Source: Amycolatopsis roodepoortensis
GTDB taxonomy: Bacteria; Actinomycetota; Actinomycetes; Mycobacteriales; Pseudonocardiaceae
Direction of reading: 5' to 3'
Length of the DNA stretch: 64,000 bases
Assembly (NCBI RefSeq): GCF_014873915.1
Contig: NZ_JADBEJ010000004.1
Location: 248,001-312,000 of the forward strand
Positions 1 to 7,552 of this stretch are shown here, piece after piece. The translations under genes and the position numbers were made by a program. The notes beneath the pieces are model-generated. The model was not told the origin of the DNA, searched no databases, and worked only from the letters and a program-made list of their open reading frames with translations. Numbering within the stretch: the first letter of the stretch is position 1; every line of letters begins with the position of its first letter.

Positions 1-1
1 C

Positions 2-244
2 CCCGACGAGGCGCGCGGCCTGGAATACGTCCTCGACACGAGCGGCCGCACGGAGAACCTCGGCGCCCTGGCACCGCTGGGCCGGTTCGGTTTCGTGGCA
101 TTCCTCGTCCAGCGTGATCGTCGTCGACTCCCTCGGTACCGAGACGGCTCGCCCGTCAGGCGCATTCGCCGTACCGCGGCAGGACAGGTCCGCTGTCGGC
201 CGGTCAGGAAAGCCGCAGTTGCCGCAGCTGTCGACGGGAGGTGA
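2..244 (+). pseudogene. Partial zinc-type alcohol dehydrogenase (MDR) C-terminal fragment
   Basis: The frame is open from the window edge to a TGA at 242-244. Its first 30 or so residues read like the second half of an MDR Rossmann domain (GLEYVLDTSGRTENL, then LAPLGRFGFVAF), the place where alcohol dehydrogenases have a VxDTxG strand followed by LAPxGxxxxVG. After about position 105 the translation becomes arginine-rich and unlike the family, and it runs 41 bp into the oppositely oriented LuxR gene. This suggests a truncated or frameshifted gene whose 5' part is outside the window. The assignment rests on a short stretch. Confidence 0.35.
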
Positions 245-2942
245 TGCTCAGCTTGCGGAAGATGCTGCGGAGGTGGGCCTCGATGGTGCGTGGGCTCAGG
301 AACAGCTGCGCGCCGACCTCCCGGGAGGTCGCCCCGGTGGCCACCAGCCGCGCGATCGTCAGCTCCTGCGCGGTGAGCTCATCGGAGGGTTGGGCGGACC
401 GGCTGCGTGGGTGCTCGCCGGTGGCGCGTAGTTCGCGGGCGGCGCGGGCGGCGAACGCTTCCGCGCCCATGTCCGACAGCAGCTGGTGGGCGGTGTGGAG
501 CTGCTGGCGGGCGGCCTGGCGGCGCCCCTGCCGGCGTAGCCACTCGCCGTAGACGAGGTGAGCGCGGGCCAGCTGGGTGGCCATCCGGCATTCTCGGAGC
601 CGCTCGATCGCCTCGCGGTAGTGTTCCTCGGCGTCCGGGCCGGTGCTGGCCAGTGCCCGTGAGCGCGCTGCCAGCCCGAGTCCCCACGGTGTGCCGCTGG
701 CGAGGGCCCGTGAGCTGAGCTGGTCCAGCGCATCGGCCGCGCGCTCCGGTTGGCCGGTGCGGCATGCCGCTTCGATGAGTTCGGAGTGGGCCAGGTTGCT
801 GTGGGTCAGCTCGTCGGACTCGAAAGCCCGTGTCGCAGCGGCGAGAGCCGCTGGGTAGTCGCCCAGACCGTTGTGCAGGACCGCCATGGCGTACTGCGCC
901 AGGGCGTCCTCGGTGCCGCGCCCACGTCCGGCGGCTTCCCGGACCATGGTCGCGTGGATCTCGGTGCTGTCGTCCGAGTGACCGCGCCAGGCAGCCAGGA
1001 TGAGCTGGGCGTGGAGCAAGGGCACGGTCCTGGTCGCGGCCGCGATCGCGGTCTGCTCGGCGGCCCGGGAGAACTCACCGGAGAGCACCAGCATGACGGA
1101 TTGGACGAGGAGTGCTGCGGGGAGGGTGGCCAGCGCGCCGGCCTCCCGGGCCAGCCGGACATGACTGGTGGCGAGCGCGTGGACCATCTCGTCGTCGAAG
1201 ACCGACATCGCGGTTCGGCTGGCCAGCCACAGCCAGCGGCGGTTGCCGCTGTCGTCCGAGGCACGAGCGTCTCGCTCGTGGCGGGCGAAGGCGTCCAACG
1301 CCCGCCGCAGCCCGGGCACGCCTGCCGCATAGCCCTGTGTGAACGTCGTCACCAGCCCATCGAGCAGCAGATCCGCCGGCCTCGGCGGCTCCGGTGGTGC
1401 GGGCGCGTCCCGGGCGGCTTCGGCCACCACTCGCACGCCGCCGCCGGGGCCGAGGCCGCCGGTGACGATCGCTGCGTCGAGCGCGTCCAGGTAGGTCTCG
1501 CGGGACAGCGCCGGGTGCAGCGGGGCGAGGCTCCTGGCGGCGTCCAGCAGCATCCGCGGCCCCTCGCCGCCTCTCGCCCGGTGGAACTCGATCTGGGCGC
1601 GCAGCAGCTCGAGGCGGGCCTGGGCCACGGCGTCCAGTGGTCCGGTCGCCGCGACCGTCAGCAGCTCCAGGGAGGCCTCGGACGCGCCGGCCTCGTGCTT
1701 GGCGTGCGCAGCCTCCAGGGCCCGCCTCGCCCGGACGGCCGGCTCGGGGGTCAGCTCGGCCGCACGCTTCAGGAACGCCGCCGCGGCGGCCGGTCCGCCA
1801 CGGGCGCGGGCCCGTCCCGCCGAACGCTCCAGCTCCGCGGCGGTCTCCTCGTCCGTGCCCACCACCGCCTGCGCCCGGTGCCAGGCGCGCCGATCAGGGT
1901 CGACCCGCGGGTCGGTGGCGGCAGCCAACGCCCCGTGCGCTCGGCGATGGTCGGGCGGTGTGGCCGCCCGGTAGACCGCCGAGCGCACGAGCGGGTGCCG
2001 GAACCGCACCCGGGTGTCGAGCTCCAGCAGCCCGGCGGACTCCGCGGGCGCCGCCGCCTCATGGGCGATCCCCAGCTCTGCGGCCGCGCGCCACAACAGC
2101 GCCGCATCGCCGGTCGGCTCGGCCGCGGCGACCACCAGCAGCAGCTGCGAATCGGGCGGCAGGTTGCGCGCGCGGCGCCGGAAACCGTCCTCGACCCGGC
2201 GGGCAACGCTCACCACGTCGGGCAGCTCGTAGCCGCCCGCGAGCTGCAGCGCGGGCGCACTCCGGGGTAGCTCCAACAGCGCCAGCGGATTGCCGCGCGC
2301 CTCGGCCACGATCCGGTCACGCACCGTGTCGTCCAGCGGTGCGCTGCCCGCGGTGGCCAGGAGCGTCCGGGCGTCGGCCTCCCCCAGCCTCGCCAGGCGC
2401 AGCTCCGGCAATCCGGCGAACGGCTCGATGTCGGTCTCACCGGGGTCGCGCAGCGCGAACACCATCACCACCCGCTCGGCCGCCACCCGCCGGGCCACGA
2501 ACGCCAGGACCTGCGCGGACGCCTGGTCCAGCCACTGTGCGTCATCCACCACACACAGCAACGGCCCGTCTTCGGCCACCTCGGCCAGCAGGCTCAGCAC
2601 GGCCAGCCCGACCAGGAACCGGTCCGGTGCGGCACCCTCGCGCATCCCGAACGCCACCCCGAGGGCGGCCTGCTGCGGCTCGGGCAGCTCCGCCGCCCGC
2701 GCCAGCATCGGTGCGCACAACTGGTGCAGGCCCGCGAACGCGAACTGCGCCTCGGCCTCCACCCCGGCCGCGTCCTCGACCCTGAACCCGGCCGCCGCAG
2801 CAGTCGCCCGAAGGTGCTGTACCAGGGCGGTCTTGCCGATGCCGGCCTCCCCGCGCACCACGAGCACGCCACTGTCGCCGCCCTGGGCCCGGGACAGCAG
2901 CTGCTCGAGCGCCGCGTGCTCGGCACGCCGTCCCACGAGCAT
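204..2942 (-). CDS. LuxR-family regulator with N-terminal AAA ATPase (LAL type)
   Basis: A 912-residue large ATP-binding LuxR-type transcriptional activator. The Walker A motif GEAGIGKTAL lies at residues 31-40 and a Walker B-like strand LLCVVDDAQWLD near 128-139, inside an AAA/NACHT-like ATPase domain. A long alpha-helical, TPR-like middle follows. The last 65 residues are a LuxR helix-turn-helix (LTAQELTIARLVATGATSRE, then SPRTIEAHLRSIFRKL). The size is normal for LAL regulators, which in actinomycetes usually activate nearby secondary-metabolic or catabolic genes. The target is not evident here: the next gene is transcribed away from it across about 340 bp. A broken relative of its N-terminus lies at 6425-6612. 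Confidence 0.93.
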   Translation of the reverse strand: MLVGRRAEHAALEQLLSRAQGGDSGVLVVRGEAGIGKTALVQHLRATAAAAGFRVEDAAGVEAEAQFAFAGLHQLCAPMLARAAELPEPQQAALGVAFGMREGAAPDRFLVGLAVLSLLAEVAEDGPLLCVVDDAQWLDQASAQVLAFVARRVAAERVVMVFALRDPGETDIEPFAGLPELRLARLGEADARTLLATAGSAPLDDTVRDRIVAEARGNPLALLELPRSAPALQLAGGYELPDVVSVARRVEDGFRRRARNLPPDSQLLLVVAAAEPTGDAALLWRAAAELGIAHEAAAPAESAGLLELDTRVRFRHPLVRSAVYRAATPPDHRRAHGALAAATDPRVDPDRRAWHRAQAVVGTDEETAAELERSAGRARARGGPAAAAAFLKRAAELTPEPAVRARRALEAAHAKHEAGASEASLELLTVAATGPLDAVAQARLELLRAQIEFHRARGGEGPRMLLDAARSLAPLHPALSRETYLDALDAAIVTGGLGPGGGVRVVAEAARDAPAPPEPPRPADLLLDGLVTTFTQGYAAGVPGLRRALDAFARHERDARASDDSGNRRWLWLASRTAMSVFDDEMVHALATSHVRLAREAGALATLPAALLVQSVMLVLSGEFSRAAEQTAIAAATRTVPLLHAQLILAAWRGHSDDSTEIHATMVREAAGRGRGTEDALAQYAMAVLHNGLGDYPAALAAATRAFESDELTHSNLAHSELIEAACRTGQPERAADALDQLSSRALASGTPWGLGLAARSRALASTGPDAEEHYREAIERLRECRMATQLARAHLVYGEWLRRQGRRQAARQQLHTAHQLLSDMGAEAFAARAARELRATGEHPRSRSAQPSDELTAQELTIARLVATGATSREVGAQLFLSPRTIEAHLRSIFRKLSITSRRQLRQLRLS

Positions 2943-3282
2943 CGCCTGGTCCCTCCTGGCGCCGGCACGGGGTCGATCACGGTAATTGTCACCTACGCGA
3001 AGCGCACGGACGCGACCGGGTCGGCGAGATGCCGGCCTCCCCGCGCCGACGTCGAGGACGGGATCAGGGACTTCTACCGACGCGGCCAGGGCGCCGTCCT
3101 CGCGAGTCTGGAACCCGACAGCAGAGCGACCGGAAAGCGAGCAACCGCCGTGATCAGCACCGAGCCCGTCACCGTCGTCGTACGCACCGGCCGGGCTGGG
3201 GAGGAGTCACGGTGATCACGGCCACCGCCGGCTCGACCGACCGGCCATTCAACCACGACGACAATCAATTGGAGAATACGAA
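2943..3282. other. Intergenic region between divergent luxR and hydrolase genes
   Basis: About 340 bp with no convincing gene. Short frames exist on the plus strand but their arginine-rich composition is typical of GC-rich shadow frames. The region presumably carries the luxR promoter and, near 3240-3275 where the DNA becomes AT-richer, the hydrolase promoter and its ribosome site (GGAG, 3271-3274). Confidence 0.5.
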
Positions 3283-4005
3283 ATGCCCGCAGTCCTCGTC
3301 CATGGTGTACCTGACACCCACCGGCTTTGGGACACCGTCCGTTCCCATCTTCAACGCGAAGATGTCGTGACGATCGATCTCCCCGGGTTCGGCGTACCCC
3401 TGCCGGCGGGATTCACGTCGACGAAAGAAGAGTATCTCGATTGGCTTATCAAGAAGATCGAAGAAATCGGTGAACCCGTCGACCTGGTCGGCCATGATTG
3501 GGGGTCTCTGCTCACGGGCCGTCTCGCGTCCATCCGACCGGATCTGGTGCGGACATGGACTGGCATCAGCGGGCCAATCGATCCGGAGTATCCGTGGCAC
3601 TATCTTGCCAAGATCTGGCAAACGCCAGGCGAGGGCGAGCAATGGATGGCGGACCTCGACCTCGAGGCGTTCGCGGCAAGCCTCAACGAGGCGCAGATGC
3701 CACGCGACGCGGCGAACGAATCGGTCCGGCATCTCGATGCCACTATGAGAGCAAGCATTCTCGCCCTTTACCGGTCGGCGATCGAGGTCGGGGCGGAGTG
3801 GAAGCCGGGTTTGAGCAACGTGACCGCACCAGCGCTGGTGATCTGGGGCCTGGACGATCCGTTTCTTCCGCACCGCTTCGCCGACGAGCTCGGTAATGCC
3901 ACACGTGCGCGTGCCGTCTTCAAGCTGCGCAGCTCGCACTGGCCGATGATTGAGCGTCCGGCCGATGTCGCGCGCGAACTCGAAGCCCACTGGGCTCACG
4001 TGTAA
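3283..4005 (+). CDS. Alpha/beta hydrolase, epoxide hydrolase/dehalogenase type
   Basis: A 240-residue alpha/beta-fold hydrolase. It starts nearly at the first strand, with the oxyanion-hole HGxP (HGVPDT, residues 7-12). The nucleophile elbow is GHDWGS with Asp72 as nucleophile. Asp at the G-H-D-W-G position is typical of epoxide hydrolases and haloalkane dehalogenases rather than serine esterases. The acid is probably Asp191 or Asp192 (VIWGLDDPF) and the base His219 in SSHWP. Start: ATG 3283 with GGAG nine bases upstream. The substrate cannot be told from sequence. The following dehydrogenase, in the same orientation after a structured gap, may act on related compounds. Confidence 0.85.
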   Translation: MPAVLVHGVPDTHRLWDTVRSHLQREDVVTIDLPGFGVPLPAGFTSTKEEYLDWLIKKIEEIGEPVDLVGHDWGSLLTGRLASIRPDLVRTWTGISGPIDPEYPWHYLAKIWQTPGEGEQWMADLDLEAFAASLNEAQMPRDAANESVRHLDATMRASILALYRSAIEVGAEWKPGLSNVTAPALVIWGLDDPFLPHRFADELGNATRARAVFKLRSSHWPMIERPADVARELEAHWAHV

Positions 4006-4014
4006 AACCTGCGC

Positions 4015-4095
4015 TTGGGTCACTCGGGCTCAACCCCGCGGCCGCTACACGAGCGGCGATAATTGCTCGCTCGCCATGGTGAGCCCGAGTGCCCA
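4015..4095. repeat. Long inverted repeat / stem-loop between hydrolase and dehydrogenase genes
   Basis: The 12-mer CACTCGGGCTCA (4021-4032) is matched perfectly in inverted orientation at 4080-4091. With one extra base the pairing extends outward (TGGG at 4016-4019 against CCCA at 4092-4095). Inside the loop a second hairpin, GCCGC-N7-GCGGC (4041-4057), can form. There is no T-run, so it is not a standard intrinsic terminator. It could end the hydrolase transcript, structure the leader of the next gene, or bind a protein. Confidence 0.6.
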
Positions 4096-4172
4096 CGCAT
4101 TTGCCCGGAAACGAATCATCGTGACGCGGCCCGGAGAGCGTTGCCGGGGCCGCACAAGGCAGGAGCATCCTG

Positions 4173-5321
4173 ATGACGAATTCAGCAAATACCCGGATCG
4201 GCGTCGGCCTTGTCGGGGCCAGTGCCGATCGGGGCTGGGGGGGAATTGCTCACGTCCCGGCGCTGCAGGCGCTCGATGCGTTCCAGATCCGCGCCGTCAG
4301 TACAACTCGAATGGAGAGCGCGAACGCGACCGCTCGTCGGCTGGGCGCCGATCTCGCCTTCGACACACACGAGGCTCTGGTCGTGCGACCGGAGGTCGAC
4401 CTGGTGGTGGTCGCGGTCAAGGTACCGAAGCACAAGCGGATTGTTTCCGACGCGCTGGCCGCGGGCAAGATGGTTTATTGCGAATGGCCGCTCGCAAGAA
4501 ACCTATCGGAGGCCGAAGCGCTGGAGGGGTTCGCCCGCGAGCGGCGGCTGCCGACGGTTGTCGGGCTGCAGGGTGGCCTGCACCCGCCGATCCTCTTCCT
4601 TCGCGACCTCATCGCGCAAGGCGTGATCGGCAAGCCGCTCAGCACGAGCATCCGAGCGCATTTGACCGACGACATGTGGGTCGGCCGATATGACCCGCCG
4701 GTCGAGTACATGGCTCACGCAAAGCATGGCGCCACGCTTCTGAGCATCATGCTCGGCCACGGACTCGAACCGCTTGCGCGCGTGCTCGGCACGTTCGAGA
4801 GTCTGTCCGCCGTCGTCGCCAATCAGCGCGGTGACGGCGTCCGCCTCTCCGATGGCGCGTCGCTGCCGAAGGACGCGCCGGATGAGATCGTCGTCGCCGG
4901 CGTTCTCGAAGGCGGGATCGTCACTTCGCTGCACTACAGTGCCGGGCGGTCTGCCGGCCCGGCGATGGTATGGGAGATCCAGGGCACCGAGGGCGGTGTG
5001 CGTGTGGAGTCGGCGTCGGGCTACATCCATTTCACCGATTTCACCATCACGCTGCGCCGCGGTAGCGAGCCTGTCCAAGTGCTACAGGTCCCCCCGGCTT
5101 ATGCGGGGCCCGACCTGCAACTCGACGCACCCGCAGCGGGGGTCGCCCGCCTGTACGCCCAGTTCGCCGCCGACCTCCGCGATGGAACCGCCGATGCGCC
5201 GGATTTCGCGGTCGCACTCGATCGCCACCGGGTACTCGAGGCGATCACACGGGCCGCTGAAACAGGTCATCGGCAGCATCTGAACCCGGGAGAGGCACTG
5301 CCGCAGGACCCGAGGAGATGA
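4173..5321 (+). CDS. Gfo/Idh/MocA family NAD(P)-dependent oxidoreductase (Gal80-like)
   Basis: A 382-residue dehydrogenase-like protein. The N-terminal Rossmann domain begins RIGVGLVGASADRGWGG. The segment VDLVVVAVKVPKHKRIVSDAL leads to YCEWPLARN. The Gal80-like branch has this EWPLA in place of the usual EKP, so the lysine that normally sits in the EKP motif is a tryptophan. The C-terminal half is the alpha/beta substrate domain (GHGLEPL near residue 193). Such enzymes oxidise sugars, inositols or related diols. The EWP variant means it may bind NAD(P) without normal catalysis. ATG 4173 follows an AGGA-type ribosome site. Confidence 0.88.
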   Translation: MTNSANTRIGVGLVGASADRGWGGIAHVPALQALDAFQIRAVSTTRMESANATARRLGADLAFDTHEALVVRPEVDLVVVAVKVPKHKRIVSDALAAGKMVYCEWPLARNLSEAEALEGFARERRLPTVVGLQGGLHPPILFLRDLIAQGVIGKPLSTSIRAHLTDDMWVGRYDPPVEYMAHAKHGATLLSIMLGHGLEPLARVLGTFESLSAVVANQRGDGVRLSDGASLPKDAPDEIVVAGVLEGGIVTSLHYSAGRSAGPAMVWEIQGTEGGVRVESASGYIHFTDFTITLRRGSEPVQVLQVPPAYAGPDLQLDAPAAGVARLYAQFAADLRDGTADAPDFAVALDRHRVLEAITRAAETGHRQHLNPGEALPQDPRR

Positions 5322-5511
5322 CGATCCGCGAGCCGACCCTGACTTGATCACACAGAGCTGACCCGCACCGTGTCGAAGAACCCTGCCGGCCAGCGGGACC
5401 TCGCCCTCCATCCCTCTTCTTCAATGCGGCGCCGACCGCGTCGCTCACCCACCGCTTCCCCCGCGCCGCCCTCGACGCTGGCGGACGTCGTTCATCGCCT
5501 GAGCCGGGGTG

Positions 5512-6417
5512 TCACGGGATCAGCAGCAACTTCCCCCCGGTGTGCCCGGCTTCCAGTGCCCGGTGGGCCTCGGCCGCCCGGTGCAGCGGGAAGGTGCGGC
5601 CGATCCGGGTACGCCATTCACCCGCCGCGATGCGCTCCAGCGCCTCCCGCACGGGGCGGCTGTCCCGGTTGCCGGGGTGTCCCGCGCTGAAGGTGACGCC
5701 CCGGGCGGCCGCAGCCGGATCCGCCAGGGTGACGACACGCCCGGCTCCGCCACGCAGGTCGATGAGCGTCGACACGAGTCCCTTCCCCGCGGTGTCGAGG
5801 GCTGCGTCGATCGGGCCGGGCGCGACCGCACGCACGCGGTCCGCGAGGTTGTCGCCGTACTCGACGGCGGTCGCGCCGAGGCTTTCCACGTACTCGATGC
5901 TGGAACGCCCGCAGATCCAGATCACGGTGAGTCCCTGCAGGCGTGCGAACTGCACGGCTGCGCCGCCGAGGGCTCCACTCGCCCCGGTGATCACGATGGT
6001 TTCACCGGGGTTCGGCCGCAGGAGCGCGAGACCCCGCGCGGCGTTGTCCGCGCCGATGACGGTCGCGGCCGCATCCTCGAAGGTCACACCGTCGGGGATG
6101 GTCGTGTAGTTGCTGCTGAGAGTGAACTCGGCGTAGGAGCCCTGGCTGAAGCTGTCGGGCCACCCGGCGATACGCGCACCGGGCTCGACCCCGGTGACGT
6201 CGGCGCCGATCGCCGCGACGGTGCCGGCGAACTCGAACCCGATGATCGCCGGGGCCGGCAGGTCGAAGCCGCCGGACCGCGCGATGAGTTCGGCGGGGTT
6301 CAGTCCCGCTGCGCGGACCTCGACCAACGTCTGGCCGCGTCCGGGCACCGGGGTGTCCACCTGGGCTTCGTGGAGCACATCGGCCGCGCCGAAGGATGTG
6401 ATGACCGCTGCTCTCAT
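5512..6417 (-). CDS. Quinone-oxidoreductase-like NADPH-dependent MDR enzyme
   Basis: A 301-residue medium-chain reductase. The GroES-like N-terminal half has GLNPAELIARSG and GFEFAGTVAAIG. The Rossmann half has the NADPH loop ITGASGALGGAAVQFARLQG. It has none of the catalytic-zinc cysteines, which fits quinone oxidoreductase/enoyl reductase relatives. ATG start with GGGAGAA upstream. Just upstream lies the remnant of a LuxR regulator on the same strand, so this gene may once have followed a complete regulator. The substrate is unknown. Confidence 0.9.
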   Translation of the reverse strand: MRAAVITSFGAADVLHEAQVDTPVPGRGQTLVEVRAAGLNPAELIARSGGFDLPAPAIIGFEFAGTVAAIGADVTGVEPGARIAGWPDSFSQGSYAEFTLSSNYTTIPDGVTFEDAAATVIGADNAARGLALLRPNPGETIVITGASGALGGAAVQFARLQGLTVIWICGRSSIEYVESLGATAVEYGDNLADRVRAVAPGPIDAALDTAGKGLVSTLIDLRGGAGRVVTLADPAAAARGVTFSAGHPGNRDSRPVREALERIAAGEWRTRIGRTFPLHRAAEAHRALEAGHTGGKLLLIP

Positions 6418-6424
6418 GACTGCT

Positions 6425-6612
6425 GTTCTCCCTGGTCTGTCCGTTGTCCGGTGTGGATCTCCGTGCCCCGAGGCGCGGTCTCGTCGGCGAATCGGGCCTG
6501 GTCGTGGACGTGGCCGAGCAGGGCTGACTCGCCGATCCCCGGCTCACCCCACAGCACGAGCGCCACCGGCCCCGTCGAGAACCGTGGTCTCCTCGTGGCG
6601 TCCGACCAGTTC
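6425..6612 (-). pseudogene. Decayed N-terminus of a LuxR/AAA regulator
   Basis: Reading the minus strand from 6612, the frame gives LVGRHEETTVLDG, matching the LVGRRAEHAALEQ start of the intact regulator at 204-2942. After a change of frame and the loss of roughly ten codons it gives ALVLWGEPGIGESALLGHV, an AAA Walker A segment. The catalytic lysine of GxGKS/T is a glutamate here. Nothing further downstream resembles the family before the oxidoreductase start at 6417. It is therefore a fragment with a frameshift, an internal deletion and a dead nucleotide site. Confidence 0.65.
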
Positions 6613-6652
6613 CCCCTGCCCCGCACAGATGACGGCTCCCAGTCGAACAGCC

Positions 6653-7552
6653 TCACGCCGTGCGTTCGGACTGGACGAGCTCGCGGGCGCGCGGCGCGAC
6701 CTCGTGGCCGAAGAGGTTGAGGTCGGCAGGCTCGTCCGAGGCGAGGATGAAACCGGAAACGCCGTACTGCAGGGCGAGGTCGGCGAGCTGCTCGGCCCAG
6801 TCGGCAGGGGTTCCCTGCAACAGGCCGCCACCGCCGGTGGTGAATCGGCCGCTCAGGTTGAGCAGGCGGCTGACCGCCGCGGGTTCGCGGCCCACGGCTG
6901 AGGCGGCCTCGTCGATCTGCTCGTTCATCGTGCTGAGCGACGCGGGGCCGTCGGGCAGGTAGCCGAGAGAGGGCAGCCAACCGTCGGCGATCCGGCCGGT
7001 CAGCCGGAGCATGCGCGGCTTGTAGGCGCCGATGTGGATCGGGATCCGGTGTGCGGGCGCGGGCCCGCGCTTGGCGCCGGTCACGGAGTGGAACTCGCCG
7101 TCGACCTTGAGCGGCCCCTCCTCGTCGGTGGCCCACAGCCCGCGGATCACGGCGACGGCCTCCTCCAAGGCCCGCACGGCCTGGCCCGGAGTGAGCCTGC
7201 GGCCGCCCATCGCGACGATGCCGTCCCAGAACGCACCCGCACCGATGCCCAGTTCGACCCGGCCGCCGGCGAGCCGGTCCAAGCTCGCGGCGGCGCGGGC
7301 CAGCACCGCCGGGGGACGCAACGGAAGACTCAGCACGTTGCCGCTGATCCGGATCCGTTCGGTGCGTGCCGCGACGTACGACATCAGGGTCCAGGTGTCC
7401 TGGAACGCCGACTGGTACGGGTGGTCCTGAAAGCTGACGAGATCCAGCCCTGCCCGCTCCGACACCAGTGCCAGCTCGACCGGCGCCTGCGCCGGGCGGG
7501 CGGCGGGCGTGAGGAAGCTGCCGAACCACAGGTCGTGGCCGTAGTCGGTCAT
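6653..7552 (-). CDS. LLM-class flavin/F420-dependent oxidoreductase
   Basis: A 299-residue luciferase-like monooxygenase-fold protein. Family segments include GLDLVSFQDHPYQ, RIRISGNVLSLPLRPPAVLARAAASLDRL (seen in parts), GGRVELGIGAGAFWDG and IPIHIGAYKPRMLRLTGRIADGW. The HPYQ/NVLSLPLR pattern is that of actinobacterial enzymes that often use coenzyme F420 in place of FMN; the cofactor is inferred from family. Its ATG overlaps the stop of the upstream fusion gene by four bases, so the two are translationally coupled and their products probably work together. Substrate unknown. Confidence 0.88.
   Translation of the reverse strand: MTDYGHDLWFGSFLTPAARPAQAPVELALVSERAGLDLVSFQDHPYQSAFQDTWTLMSYVAARTERIRISGNVLSLPLRPPAVLARAAASLDRLAGGRVELGIGAGAFWDGIVAMGGRRLTPGQAVRALEEAVAVIRGLWATDEEGPLKVDGEFHSVTGAKRGPAPAHRIPIHIGAYKPRMLRLTGRIADGWLPSLGYLPDGPASLSTMNEQIDEAASAVGREPAAVSRLLNLSGRFTTGGGGLLQGTPADWAEQLADLALQYGVSGFILASDEPADLNLFGHEVAPRARELVQSERTA

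Noticed and set aside
750..2270. A 506-codon plus-strand open frame across the LuxR gene
   Set aside because: Composition is Arg/Gly-rich shadow sequence; the minus strand has an intact, clearly recognisable LuxR/AAA protein.
2839..3046. The 18-mer GATGCCGGCCTCCCCGCG occurs at 2839 and again at 3028
   Set aside because: Flanks do not match and the sequence is typical GC-rich coding DNA; too short and isolated to call a duplication.
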